A stretch of DNA of 64,000 nt from Nocardioides rubriscoriae (GTDB lineage Bacteria > Actinomycetota > Actinomycetes > Propionibacteriales > Nocardioidaceae), in contig NZ_VIYJ01000008.1 of the NCBI RefSeq assembly GCF_008087085.1, forward strand, positions 186,001 to 250,000, written 5' to 3'. Each line of letters starts with the position of its first letter. Position 1 is the first letter of the stretch. Both the position numbers and the translations under genes were made by a program. Below are positions 10,601 to 19,185 of the stretch, one piece after another. The notes under the pieces were generated by a model that saw nothing but the letters and a program-made list of their open reading frames with translations, was not told where the DNA came from and did no database searches.

Positions 10601-12429
10601 CACCGGCGGGTGCCGGCAGCGTCGTTGAGCGCGGTGACGAGCTTCTTCAGCGCCGCGTCACGGTCGGTCTCGCCGAGCATCTTGATGGAGTTCTCGATCT
10701 CCTCGAGGGAGACGATGTCGGCGTCCATGGTGTTGATCGCGTTGACGATCTTGGCCTGCTGACGACGGAGGTCACCGAGCTCGGCCGCACCACGCGGGCC
10801 GTTGGGGGTGCAGGTGTTGACCGTCACCGGGTCGGCCTGGCGGTCGGTGTAGTAGGTGCACGACCCTCCGCGGCTCTCGAAGACGTGGCCCGTGGTCGGG
10901 AAGTAGTTGAGCACGTTGAAGGTGCCGAGCCGCAGGTCGCCGCCGACGGCTGCGGGCGCCAGGTTGGCGGCCCGGGTGTCCTCGAAGGTCGCCACGTCGG
11001 CACCGTCGTCGGTCACCTGCTGCTGGGGCTGGAACTTCCAGGTGTTGTTGCGGTAGTCGAGGATGACCGGCGCCACGAGCGTGGCGGCGGAGTCGACGCG
11101 CACCGAGCGCGTGGGGGTCAGCCACGGCAGGGGGATGTCCTGGTTGGCACCGCCGCCGAAGGGCAGGAAGTTGATGCTGGCGCCGTCGTCGAGGGTGACC
11201 GCGCGCGCCGCGTTGTCGGCGACGACCGCGTCGTACTCGGGGGTGCCGACGCTCGCCACGTCGGTGGGCTGCAGCAGCGGCTTGTCACCGGTGGCCAGGC
11301 CGATCTCGCCGTACTGGTTGGTGCTGTAGACGTTGGTCACCGTGAAGGCGTCGGTCGGGGCGAGCAGCTCGCCCTCGTGGGCCTCGCGCGCGTCGGTCGT
11401 CGTCGGGTAGGCGGCCACGAGCGGTGTCACGGGGGCCAGCGCGGAGCCCAGCTCCTCGATGCCGCTGCCGGCTGCGGTGACCTGCGTCTGACCAGCGAAC
11501 TCCGAGACGGTGCCGGTCACCTGGACCGAGTCGCCCAGCGCGAGGCCCTGGGCGTTGTCGAAGTCGCTGCCGCCGTAGACGAAGACGGCGTCGGAGGCGC
11601 CCGTCGTGGCGTCGGTGGGCCCGCCGGTGCCGCCGGTCTGGAGGTAGAACCCGTTGAAGGTGCCGGGGTAGAGCGCGGTGACCACACCGGTGGTCACCAC
11701 CTCGGTGCCGGCGAGGGGGGACGTCGCGCCGGTGCCCTGGACCTCGGCGATCGTGGCCGCGGTGGGGCCGGTCGGCTCCGGGTCGGGGGCCAGGCCCGAC
11801 GCGGTCGGCGACGGCGCGGCGGTGGTGAAGTCGGCTGCGTTGGAGTCGGTGTCGCCACCAGTGGCGGTGCGGTTGAGCGAGAGCGTCGCGCTGGCCGCGG
11901 CGCCGGCGGGGGCGCCCTCGTAGGACGTGGCGCCGAGGGTGCCGAAGGCGTCGATGACGCCGGAGGCCGCCGCCAGGTCACCGGTGCCGTAGGTCGTGCC
12001 GGTGCCCAGGATGACCTGGCCCCCGGCCGCCGCCATGCCGATCGCGGGCGAGGCCGTCTGGTCGGGGGTGGGCAGCGCGGCGCCCGTGGCGCCGGCGGCG
12101 CTCATCTGCACCAGGAAGTGCCCGCTCGCCGCGACCGTGCCCGTGAGGGTGACGGTGCCGCCGACGGACCCGCTCGCGGAGCGGTACTGCAGCGTCTTGC
12201 CGGTCAGGGCGATGGCGGCCGCGGTCGGGTTGTAGAGCTCGACGAAGTCGGCGTTGTAGACGGCGCCGCTGTTGCCACCCGCGCCGTACACCTCCTTGAC
12301 GACGAGCCCGGTGCCGGCCGGGTTGGCCTGGGCGGGCGGGGTGGTGAGGCCGAGGGCCAGCGGTGTGGCGACCAGACCGGCGACGAGCGTGCCGATCAGG
12401 CCGGGGCGCGGCGAGACGTGCGTGAACAC
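7657..12429 (-). CDS. Secreted ExeM/NucH-type nuclease fused to 5'-nucleotidase
   Basis: A 1,590-aa exported multi-domain enzyme. In order: signal peptide (~1-36); lamin-tail domain (~40-150, LVVKEVYGAGGNSG...DFVELYNP); an OB-like nuclease region (~220-400); an endonuclease/exonuclease/phosphatase domain (~500-835, GTFNVLNYF at ~504); a metallophosphoesterase of the 5'-nucleotidase type (~850-1130, NINDFHGR and GNHELDRG at ~924); a 5'-nucleotidase C-terminal domain (~1140-1400, NSGGLRAE at ~1217); and a C-terminal Ig-like module. Together these could cut extracellular DNA to nucleotides and release phosphate and nucleosides. The start is GTG 12429, with GAAGGA about 11 bases upstream; a much longer open frame upstream is antisense to pgsA regulatory sequence and is rejected. 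The gene sits inside the otherwise conserved pgsA-pncC-clgR block. Confidence 0.85.
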   Translation of the reverse strand: MFTHVSPRPGLIGTLVAGLVATPLALGLTTPPAQANPAGTGLVVKEVYGAGGNSGAVYNADFVELYNPTAAAIALTGKTLQYRSASGSVGGTVTLTGTVAASGHFLVQMSAAGATGAALPTPDQTASPAIGMAAAGGQVILGTGTTYGTGDLAAASGVIDAFGTLGATSYEGAPAGAAASATLSLNRTATGGDTDSNAADFTTAAPSPTASGLAPDPEPTGPTAATIAEVQGTGATSPLAGTEVVTTGVVTALYPGTFNGFYLQTGGTGGPTDATTGASDAVFVYGGSDFDNAQGLALGDSVQVTGTVSEFAGQTQVTAAGSGIEELGSALAPVTPLVAAYPTTTDAREAHEGELLAPTDAFTVTNVYSTNQYGEIGLATGDKPLLQPTDVASVGTPEYDAVVADNAARAVTLDDGASINFLPFGGGANQDIPLPWLTPTRSVRVDSAATLVAPVILDYRNNTWKFQPQQQVTDDGADVATFEDTRAANLAPAAVGGDLRLGTFNVLNYFPTTGHVFESRGGSCTYYTDRQADPVTVNTCTPNGPRGAAELGDLRRQQAKIVNAINTMDADIVSLEEIENSIKMLGETDRDAALKKLVTALNDAAGTRRWAFVPSPAAADLPPVASQDVIRTAFIYDPAAVNPVGASRVLVGSTAFTNARQPLAQAFKPVGAGADAAFSVVVNHFKSKGDSTPAATGDNANGPQGAFNGDRVRQAQALTSFAQQFAADRGTEAVFLTGDFNAYSQEAPVTTLEAAGYSLVESDDADDYSYSFSGYSGSLDHVFANDAAKALVTGADVWEINADEPIAYQYSRRNYNVTQFFDASDPFAASDHNPEIVGFTAPDGTQTEINLLNINDFHGRIDANTTKFATTVEQLRAEGGEDKTLFLSAGDNIGASLFASSIDQDEPTIDVLNALQLRASALGNHELDRGFADLTGRVSDSADWDYLAANVYQKGTTTPALDQYDTFVVDGVTVGVIGAVTQETPTLVSPGGIADLSFGDPVEAVNRVAAQLSDGDDANGEADVIVAEFHEGAGAGIPDGATLEDEVAQGGAFASIVNDTSAEVDAIFTGHTHKQYAWDGPVPGQPGRTRPILQTGSYGENVGQIKLTVDPATGTVVSYTERNVARAATADLGLPRVQQVKTITDAALANAAAVGNQPIGQVTDDITTAFSGGSYGADGYTGGSRDDRAAESTLGGLVANALRDGVSDFAEPDLGLTNSGGLRAELLFAGNTSTGGPNNTDGTVTYAEANAVLPFNNTVAIVDLTGAQLKAVLEQQWQTDAEGNIPSRPYAQLGMSDNVAVVADPSQPAGSRIVSVRIDGEPLDPAATYTVSTLSFLAQGGDNFRAFTEASYVDTGLLDAQLWRDYLADNAPLSPDFARQQVFVDGLGDSLVAGKTSTFTLGRPAGGPLTPITGTTLDLTSLGSPANTSVTATLTQGGTETPLGDFAVTDGTAAVTIAVPAGAAGGVVTFVAQPSGTTVTVPVVDGGTTPPAPEPVVPTLTVRHTPATVIAGRTRATLSVVVRSAGAPATGYVQVRVAGKTFVRKLEDGRISVRLPRFATPGVKTVFVKYGGNATTQSRTTTHTIRVVRR

Positions 12430-12579
12430 AGGGATAGGGATCCTTCGAGGGGACGACAAAGGGAGAGACGACGAACCGAGGTGAACCGAGAAGCCGAGAA
12501 CGCAGGACAGGACAGGGGTCATGGGGACCACCTGTCCGGGGAAGACCTGAACCATATGCCCCGGGACCGACAAGCTGTC

Positions 12580-12594
12580 TACCGCTGAGCGGTA
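12580..12594. promoter_or_regulatory. 15-base palindrome upstream of nuclease gene
   Basis: Inverted repeat TACCGC-TGA-GCGGTA in the 194-base gap between pgsA and the nuclease gene, about 150 bases before the nuclease start. It could be an operator, a hairpin after pgsA, or chance. Confidence 0.3.
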
Positions 12595-12623
12595 ACAACG
12601 AGAAAACGTCCGGTGGGGACCGC

Positions 12624-13244
12624 CTACGCGGAGGGAACCGCCGCGTGCCGCTGGCGCCAGTAGTCGCGGAAGAACTCGTAGCCCGACCACATCGTCATCG
12701 CGACGGCTCCGGCGAGCAGCGTCTGCGAGAGGTAGAAGAGCACCTCGCCGGGGACGTCGAGCCACCCGGTGAGCTGGCGACCGGGCAGGGTCAGACCGCC
12801 GAGGGCGAAGACCTGGAGCATCGTCTTGATCTTGCCGCTGCGCGCGGCGGCGATGACGACGTCCTTGGCCACCGACAGGCGCAGGAGCGTGACCGCCCAC
12901 TCGCGCAGCAGCACCACGATGGTCACCCACCACCAGACGTCGCCGACGATCGACAGGGCGATGAACGCCATGCCGGTCATCGCCTTGTCGGCGATGGGGT
13001 CGGCGATCTTGCCGAAGTCGGTCACGAGGCCACGCGAGCGGGCCAGGTCGCCGTCGATCTTGTCGGTGATCATCGCGACCGCGAAGACGAGGTAGGCCAG
13101 GCAGCGCCACAGGATCGAGTCGGGGTCGTGGCCCAGCAGGAACCAGCCGTAGACCGGCACGAGGACGATGCGCAGCACGGTCAGCGCGTTGGCGATGTTC
13201 CAGTTGCTGACGACCCGGTCCTGCTGCTGAGGGGAGTCGGTCAT
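12624..13244 (-). CDS. pgsA: CDP-alcohol phosphatidyltransferase (PgsA)
   Basis: Integral membrane enzyme of 206 aa that joins CDP-diacylglycerol to glycerol-3-phosphate, the committed step to phosphatidylglycerol and cardiolipin. The catalytic CDP-alcohol phosphatidyltransferase motif is visible as DKIDGDLAR...G...DPIAD, matching D-x2-DG-x2-AR-x8-G-x3-D-x3-D around residues 60-90. Several hydrophobic segments flank it. The start overlaps the rimO stop by 4 bases (ATGA type), so the two are probably translationally coupled. Placement between rimO and pncC/clgR is the standard actinobacterial order and supports PgsA over other family members. Confidence 0.92.
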   Translation of the reverse strand: MTDSPQQQDRVVSNWNIANALTVLRIVLVPVYGWFLLGHDPDSILWRCLAYLVFAVAMITDKIDGDLARSRGLVTDFGKIADPIADKAMTGMAFIALSIVGDVWWWVTIVVLLREWAVTLLRLSVAKDVVIAAARSGKIKTMLQVFALGGLTLPGRQLTGWLDVPGEVLFYLSQTLLAGAVAMTMWSGYEFFRDYWRQRHAAVPSA

Positions 13245-14641
13245 CGCGGGGCTCCGGTCGCGCGGGCGACGAGGTCGACCCCGTCGGTGGCGACGACGAC
13301 GGCCGGGACGAGGTCGCCGACGGCGAAGGTGCCGCCGGTGAGGGTCGTCGTGCCGTCGACCTCGGGCCCCTGGAAGGCGGCGCGCCCCTCGGTGCCGTCC
13401 TCGGTGCTCTCGACCAGCACCAGGACCTCCTCGCCGATCCGCTCCTCGGCCCGCTGGGCCGTCAGCTCCTCGACCAGCGCGGTGACGTGCTGGGCACGGG
13501 CCCAGACCTCGTCGTCGTCGAGCTTGTCGTCGAACGACGCGGCCTCGGTGCCGTCCTCGTCGGAGTAGCCGAAGACCCCGGTGACGTCGAGGCGGGCGGC
13601 CTCGAGGAAGTCGCAGAGCGTCTGCAGGTCGTCCTCGGTCTCACCCGGGAACCCGACGATGACGTTGGAGCGGACGCCGGCCAGCGGCGCGTGGGACCGG
13701 ACCTGGTCGAGCAGGCCCAGGAAGCTCTCGGGGTCGCCGAAGCGGCGCATCCGACGCAGCACCGTGGCGCTGGCGTGCTGGAACGACAGGTCGAAGTAGG
13801 GGGCCACACCGGGGGTGGTCGCGATGGCCTCGACCAGGCCGGGGCGGGTCTCGGCCGGCTGCAGGTAGGAGACGCGGACCAGGTCGATCCCGTCGATCGC
13901 CGCCAGCTCGGGCAGCATCGTCTCGAGCAGCCGCAGGTCGCCGAGGTCCTTGCCGTAGGACGTGGAGTTCTCCGACACCAGGAAGAGCTCGCGGACACCC
14001 TCGCCGGCCAGCCAGCGGGCCTCGGCGAGCACGTCGGACGGGCGGCGGCTGACGAACGACCCGCGGAAGCTGGGGATCGCGCAGAACGTGCACCGCCGGT
14101 CGCAGCCGCTGGCGAGCTTGAGGGGGGCCATCGGGCCCGACTCGAGCCGGGCTCGCGGGGCGACGTCGGGGGCCTGGCGGTCGACCGGGCTGATCGGCAG
14201 CAGCAGGCGGCGGTCGGACGGTGTGTGCGGGTGGTGCTTGTCGCCCGCGACGATCGAGCGCAGCCGCGCGGCGATGTCGGTGTAGTCGTCGAAGCCGAGC
14301 ACCGCGTCGACCTCGGGCAACGACTCGGCGAGGTCCTTGCCGTAGCGCTCCGACATGCACCCGACGGCCACGACGGCCTGGGTGCGACCGCCGTTGCCGG
14401 CGGACTCCTTGAGGTCGGCGGCCTCGAGCAGGGCGTCGACGGAGTCCTTCTTGGCCTGCTCGACGAAGCCGCACGTGTTGACCACGACGGTGTCGGCCTG
14501 GGCCGGGTCGCTGACCAGGCGGAAGCCGTCGGCCGCCAGGCGACCGGCCAGCTCCTCGGAGTCGACCTCGTTGCGTGCGCACCCGAGGGTGAGCATCGCG
14601 ACGGTCAGCTGGTCAGGTGCGGAGGCGGCGTCAGTCGTCAT
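13241..14641 (-). CDS. rimO: Ribosomal protein S12 methylthiotransferase RimO
   Basis: Radical-SAM methylthiotransferase (466 aa) that modifies a conserved aspartate of ribosomal protein S12. The N-terminal UPF0004 domain has its three cluster cysteines in [12 protein letters not shown] (C21), VVNTCGF and [11 protein letters not shown]. The radical SAM motif CDRRCTFC lies at residues 180-187 (CxxxCxxC). A C-terminal TRAM-like beta domain ends the protein. The N-terminal pattern and S12-type length favour RimO over MiaB. It is the first gene of a rimO-pgsA couple and follows the RodZ-like gene after 80 bases. Confidence 0.93.
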   Translation of the reverse strand: MTTDAASAPDQLTVAMLTLGCARNEVDSEELAGRLAADGFRLVSDPAQADTVVVNTCGFVEQAKKDSVDALLEAADLKESAGNGGRTQAVVAVGCMSERYGKDLAESLPEVDAVLGFDDYTDIAARLRSIVAGDKHHPHTPSDRRLLLPISPVDRQAPDVAPRARLESGPMAPLKLASGCDRRCTFCAIPSFRGSFVSRRPSDVLAEARWLAGEGVRELFLVSENSTSYGKDLGDLRLLETMLPELAAIDGIDLVRVSYLQPAETRPGLVEAIATTPGVAPYFDLSFQHASATVLRRMRRFGDPESFLGLLDQVRSHAPLAGVRSNVIVGFPGETEDDLQTLCDFLEAARLDVTGVFGYSDEDGTEAASFDDKLDDDEVWARAQHVTALVEELTAQRAEERIGEEVLVLVESTEDGTEGRAAFQGPEVDGTTTLTGGTFAVGDLVPAVVVATDGVDLVARATGAPR

Positions 14642-14721
14642 AGGTGCTTCCGAGTATGACGGTCCGTGCCGGGTCGCGCGAAACGCCAGCCCGGCAGCCG
14701 CCAGCCCGGATGCCCGGCCGG

Positions 14722-16206
14722 TCAGGGCACGTAGACCCGGGCGGCGTCCTGGCCCGTGGCGCCGAGCGGCCCCTGGTCCTTGCCGTCGATGCTCACCACG
14801 AGCCCACCGTCGGTGCTGTTGATGCGCACCGGTGGCACGACGTCGAGCTCCGCGGTCTGGTTGAAGGGCAGGTTCTCGTCGAAGACCACCTTCTGGCGGG
14901 CGTCGCGGACGATCACCCGCGCACCCCCGGTGACCGCGGTGAACGTCACCGGGACCCGGGCCGTGGAGCCGCTGAGCTGCACCCTGCCGCCGGGCGAGCC
15001 GTTGAGCACGACCTGGTCGGAGACGGGCACAGGACCGTCCATCACGAGCCGTGCGATCGACCAGACGAGCACGACGGCCATCACGGCCGCGACGAGCACC
15101 GACCAGTTGAGCCGGCCGCGGGTGCCGCGGATCGCCCCGCCCGTGCCGGAGGCGAGCTCGGCCTCGAAGACGCGGCGCGGGTCGATCGGGGCACCGGCGT
15201 AGCGCTCGTCGTAGGCCGCGACCAAGGGCTCGGCGTCGAGGCCGAGGATGCGGGCGAGGGTGCGCAGGTGGCCGCGGGCGTAGAAGTCGCCACCGCAGGG
15301 CCCGAAGTCGTCGAGCTCGATCGACTCGATGACGTGGGGACGGATCCGGGTGCGCTCGGCGAGCTGGTCGACGCTGAGGCCCACGCGGGTCCGGGCGGCC
15401 ACCAGCAGCGGTCCGACGACGGGGTCGGCCGGCGTGGCGGGGACGTCGTCGGCGTGGATCACGATGGTCGAGGTCGCCGAGGGGTCGACGGTGCTGGGCA
15501 GCAGCACGACCGACGTCTCGTCGTCGTCCGGGTCGAGCTCGGACCGCTCGCGGGGGGTCACGCGGGGGGTCGTGTCGAGCACGACCTCGCGGCGGCGTAC
15601 GGCGGCCAGCTCGCGCTCGGGTTCGAGGGCGTCCTCAGGGGCGTGCTCGGGGGCGTGCGCTGGGGCCGACGGCGCGTCGGGGCCGGGCTCGACGACGGTC
15701 GTGCGGCCCTCGCTCAGGTCGAGCAGCGCGTCGCCCAGCTCGTGCCAGTCGGAGCCGGTGAGCTGGGTCGAGAGCGACAGCCGCACCGACAGCACGCGCC
15801 CGTCGAGGTCGACCACGCTCAACGAGCCGTCGCCCAGCAGCGAGGTGCGGGGGTGGTGCTCGACGCGGTCGACGTCGGACCAGGCGACGCCATGCCAGAC
15901 GCGACCGCGACGCACCCGCACGCCCTGGTGGTCGATGACCATGAGCGGCGCCCGGGCGTCGAGGACGGCCGCGAGGTGCAGGGCGCCGATCACGGCGGTC
16001 AGCAGGCACACGGACCAGTCGAACAGGGACCCCGAGCCGGAGGCCCGCAGCAGGTAGGCCACCGACACGCCTGCGCCGGTGACGCCGACGAGGCCCGAGA
16101 GCGGACCGTCGCGGCGCACCTGCACGGTGTCGTCGTAGGTCTCCTCGTGGGGGGCGTCGTCGACCTCGACCGCGGTGCTCAGGTCGGCGTTCAGGTCAGT
16201 GCTCAC
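14722..16206 (-). CDS. RodZ-like HTH membrane protein (DUF4115)
   Basis: A 494-aa membrane protein. Two N-terminal hydrophobic helices (~36-85) are followed by a PH-like beta region, an acidic linker, and an XRE-type helix-turn-helix (~268-330, [16 protein letters not shown]). A single transmembrane helix (~365-390) precedes a C-terminal beta domain of the DUF4115 type. The HTH-TM-DUF4115 part is the RodZ architecture; RodZ links MreB to the wall machinery in rods. The extra N-terminal membrane/PH-like part is not part of classical RodZ. The start overlaps the ftsK stop by 4 bases, so it is probably translated after ftsK. No gene symbol is given because the role here is unproven. Confidence 0.8.
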   Translation of the reverse strand: MSTDLNADLSTAVEVDDAPHEETYDDTVQVRRDGPLSGLVGVTGAGVSVAYLLRASGSGSLFDWSVCLLTAVIGALHLAAVLDARAPLMVIDHQGVRVRRGRVWHGVAWSDVDRVEHHPRTSLLGDGSLSVVDLDGRVLSVRLSLSTQLTGSDWHELGDALLDLSEGRTTVVEPGPDAPSAPAHAPEHAPEDALEPERELAAVRRREVVLDTTPRVTPRERSELDPDDDETSVVLLPSTVDPSATSTIVIHADDVPATPADPVVGPLLVAARTRVGLSVDQLAERTRIRPHVIESIELDDFGPCGGDFYARGHLRTLARILGLDAEPLVAAYDERYAGAPIDPRRVFEAELASGTGGAIRGTRGRLNWSVLVAAVMAVVLVWSIARLVMDGPVPVSDQVVLNGSPGGRVQLSGSTARVPVTFTAVTGGARVIVRDARQKVVFDENLPFNQTAELDVVPPVRINSTDGGLVVSIDGKDQGPLGATGQDAARVYVP

Positions 16207-18932
16207 TGCTCCCCCTGGATGGTGTAGATCACGGCGTCGATCTCGTCGGGCTTGATCAGCACGTCGCGGGCCTTGGAGCCCTCGCTCGGCCCGACCACTC
16301 CCCTGCTCTCCATGATGTCCATGAGCCGGCCCGCCTTGGCGAAGCCGACCCGCAGCTTGCGCTGCAGCATCGAGGTCGACCCGAACTGGGTCGACACGAC
16401 GAGCTCGATCGCCTGCACCACCAGGTCCATGTCGTCACCGATGTCGTCGTCGAGGACCTTGTTGCTGGCCGCCGGCGCCGTGACGTCGTCGCGGTAGTTG
16501 GGCTCGAGCTGGGCCTTGCAGTGCTTGACGACCTGGGCGATCTCGGCCTCGGTGACCCACGAGCCCTGCACGCGCACGGCCTTGGAGGCACCCATCGGCA
16601 GGAACAGCCCGTCGCCCTGGCCGACGAGCTTCTCGGCGCCGGGCTGGTCGAGGATGACGCGGCTGTCGGCCAGCGACGACGTCGCGAAGGCCAGCCGCGA
16701 CGGCACGTTGGCCTTGATGAGGCCGGTGACGACGTCGACCGAGGGCCGTTGGGTCGCGAGCACCAGGTGGATGCCGGCGGCCCGGGCCAGCTGGGTGATG
16801 CGGACGACGGCGTCCTCGACGTCGCGCGGGGCCACCATCATCAGGTCGGCGAGCTCGTCAACGATGACCAGCAGGTAGGGGTAGGGCGTCAGCACCCGCT
16901 CGCTGCCCGCGGGGACCTCGACCCGGCCGGCGCGCACGGCCTTGTTGAAGTCGTCGATGTGGCGGAACCCGAAGTTGGCGAGGTCGTCGTAGCGCAGGTC
17001 CATCTCGCGCACGACCCAGGCCAGGGCCTCGGCGGCCTTCTTGGGGTTGGTGATGATCGGGGTGATCAGGTGGGGCACGCCCTCGTAGGCGTTGAGCTCG
17101 ACCCGCTTGGGGTCGACCATGATCATCCGCACCTCGTCGGGCGTGGCCCGCATCAGCACCGAGGTGATCATCGAGTTGATGAACGACGACTTGCCCGAGC
17201 CGGTGGCGCCGGCCACCAGCAGGTGGGGCATCTTGGCCAGGTTGGCCACGACGAAGCCGCCCTCGACGTCCTTGCCGAGCCCGGCGATCATCGGGTGGTG
17301 GTCGCCGCGTGCGGTGTTGGACCGCAGCACGTCGCCCAGGCTGACGATCTCCTTGTCGACGTTGGGGATCTCGATGCCGATCGCGGACTTGCCGGGGATC
17401 GGGCTGAGGATCCGCACGTCGGCCGACGCGACGGCGTAGGAGATGTTCTTCGACAGCGCCGTGACCTTCTCGACCTTGACGGCGGGGCCGAGCTCGACCT
17501 CGTAGCGGGTCACCGTCGGGCCGCGGGTGTAGCCGGTGACCTGGGCGTCGATGTTGAACTGCTCGAGCACCTGGGTCAGCCGGGCGACGACCTCGTCGCT
17601 GGCCGCCGAGCGCGCCTTGTGGACCGAGCCGGGCTTGAGCACCTCGTTGGCCGGCAGGGAGTAGACGATGTCGCCCGACAGTGCGAGCTGCTCCATGCGC
17701 GGCTCGATCGGGGTGTGCGGCGGCGGCTCGAGCACCTCGGCGGGCTCCGCCTTGACGCGGGCGGGCGGCTGGGGCGTCTGTACGACGGACGGCAGCGGCT
17801 CGTCGTCGTGGGCCAGCGCCACGTCGAGGGCGTCGAACGCCTCGAACGCCTCGGTGGCGGGACCGGCGTCGGCCTCGACGTCGAACGGCGCGTCCTGCGG
17901 CGCCTCGACCGGCTCGACCGCCTTCTTGCGACGCCTCTTGACCTCGCGGTCCTCGAGGACGGGGCTGTCGTAGGCCGGGTCGCCCATCTCGGGGTCGATG
18001 GTGTCGTCGAGGGCGCGCGCGGTGGCGGCGTGGTCGTCGTCGAGGGGCGGCCGGCCGAGCGCGAAGTCGTAGAGGTCGCGCAACCGGTCCGGCACCCGGT
18101 AGAGAGGGGTCGCGGTGATGACCAGGACGCCGAACAGCGCGACCAGGACCAGCAGCGGGACCACGACGGCGCTCGACTGCAGCAGGTCGAGCAGGAGCGA
18201 GGAGACGACGTAGCCGACCGCTCCCCCGCCCTCGCGCAGCGGGGTCGTGTCGCCCTCGACGGGTTGGGGGTTGCCGGAGGCGATGTGAACGACGCCGAGG
18301 ACGCCGAGGAACAGCGCCACCCAGCCGACGGCCTGGCGTCCGGCCGGGCCCTGCTCGACGGGGTGGCGCATGAGACGCCAGCCCGCCCAGACCAGGGCCA
18401 GCGGGACCAGCCAGCCGACCTTGCCGACGGTGCCGACGACCGCAGCGCGGCCCAGGTCCATGACGCCGCCGGGGGCGGCGAACCAGACGGCGGCACCGAC
18501 GACGACGGCGACACCGACGAGGAAGAGCCCGGCGCCGTCGCGGCGCTGCTCGGGCTCGAGGTCGCGCGCACTGCGTCCTACCCCGCGGATCGTCGAGCCG
18601 ATCGCGTGGGCGACGGCGAGCCAGACGAGCGTCAGGCCGCGGAACAGGCCCTGGAAGGCCTTGGCCACCGGCCCGGTCCCGCTGCGCACCGCCCGGGGCG
18701 CCGGTCGGGCCGGACGTGCGGCCGGTCGGCGCGACGAGGTCGCGGGCCGCTTCTTCTGCGGGGCCTTCGAGGAGGTCTTCTGCGGGGTCTTCCGTGCGTT
18801 CCGGGGTGTCGCACCCGATCGGGCCTGTCCGCTGCTGGACCTGGTGGCACCGGTCTTGCCGGCGCCGGACCTGCTGCGGGAGGACGTGCTCGAGCTGCGC
18901 GACCCCGGCGGGGAAGACGTACGGGTCGCCAT
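16203..18932 (-). CDS. ftsK: DNA translocase FtsK/SpoIIIE
   Basis: Septal DNA pump of 909 aa that clears chromosomes from the closing septum. The N-terminus is a basic, Ala/Pro/Lys-rich cytoplasmic tail, then about four transmembrane helices (~100-260). A variable Pro/acidic linker follows, then the motor. Walker A GATGSGKS is at about 574-581 and Walker [13 protein letters not shown] at about 684-695. The gamma winged-helix domain that reads KOPS sites is at the C-terminus (~835-900, [24 protein letters not shown]). The gene heads the ftsK-RodZ-like-rimO-pgsA cluster. The ATG is preceded six bases upstream by a TAGGTT box, so the transcript may be leaderless. Confidence 0.95.
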   Translation of the reverse strand: MATRTSSPPGSRSSSTSSRSRSGAGKTGATRSSSGQARSGATPRNARKTPQKTSSKAPQKKRPATSSRRPAARPARPAPRAVRSGTGPVAKAFQGLFRGLTLVWLAVAHAIGSTIRGVGRSARDLEPEQRRDGAGLFLVGVAVVVGAAVWFAAPGGVMDLGRAAVVGTVGKVGWLVPLALVWAGWRLMRHPVEQGPAGRQAVGWVALFLGVLGVVHIASGNPQPVEGDTTPLREGGGAVGYVVSSLLLDLLQSSAVVVPLLVLVALFGVLVITATPLYRVPDRLRDLYDFALGRPPLDDDHAATARALDDTIDPEMGDPAYDSPVLEDREVKRRRKKAVEPVEAPQDAPFDVEADAGPATEAFEAFDALDVALAHDDEPLPSVVQTPQPPARVKAEPAEVLEPPPHTPIEPRMEQLALSGDIVYSLPANEVLKPGSVHKARSAASDEVVARLTQVLEQFNIDAQVTGYTRGPTVTRYEVELGPAVKVEKVTALSKNISYAVASADVRILSPIPGKSAIGIEIPNVDKEIVSLGDVLRSNTARGDHHPMIAGLGKDVEGGFVVANLAKMPHLLVAGATGSGKSSFINSMITSVLMRATPDEVRMIMVDPKRVELNAYEGVPHLITPIITNPKKAAEALAWVVREMDLRYDDLANFGFRHIDDFNKAVRAGRVEVPAGSERVLTPYPYLLVIVDELADLMMVAPRDVEDAVVRITQLARAAGIHLVLATQRPSVDVVTGLIKANVPSRLAFATSSLADSRVILDQPGAEKLVGQGDGLFLPMGASKAVRVQGSWVTEAEIAQVVKHCKAQLEPNYRDDVTAPAASNKVLDDDIGDDMDLVVQAIELVVSTQFGSTSMLQRKLRVGFAKAGRLMDIMESRGVVGPSEGSKARDVLIKPDEIDAVIYTIQGEQ

Positions 18933-18938
18933 GCCACC

Positions 18939-18944
18939 AACCTA
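18939..18944 (-). promoter_or_regulatory. -10 box of ftsK (leaderless type)
   Basis: TAGGTT on the minus strand, six bases from the ftsK ATG, which puts the transcription start at or next to the start codon. Confidence 0.5.
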
Positions 18945-19095
18945 GGCGATCGCCACTTGCGTCACAGGGATCACGTGGATGCGTGTCGCTCCCCTGCGTC
19001 CCACTCGACCCAGGCGTCACAGCTGGTCGGCCCCGGCTGTCAACGCCTGCATGCCACCGTGCGCCAGCGTTTACCTGTCCGTGACTTGCTGGATC

Positions 19096-19124
19096 TGGAC
19101 CATCCGGTGCGCGGTGCCTAAGGT
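19096..19124 (+). promoter_or_regulatory. Candidate promoter of the M4 protease gene
   Basis: TGGACC (19096-19101) and TAAGGT (19119-19124) are separated by 17 bases, fitting a housekeeping -35/-10 pair. The start codon is at 19186, so the leader would be about 55 bases with its own ribosome-binding site. The rest of the 253-base divergent gap with ftsK shows no gene. Confidence 0.4.
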
Positions 19125-19185
19125 GCCTGTTCGGTGCGCGAAATCACAGATGCACCAAATTTTCATCTCTCGGAGGGAACATCAC

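Noticed and set aside
9211..12588. Very long plus-strand frame opposite the nuclease/nucleotidase gene
   Set aside because: Repetitive Gly/Val/Asp/Arg composition with no domains, typical of antisense shadow.
12430..13110. Upstream extension of the nuclease gene to 13110
   Set aside because: It overlaps pgsA on the same strand in another frame and precedes the signal peptide; GTG 12429 fits better.
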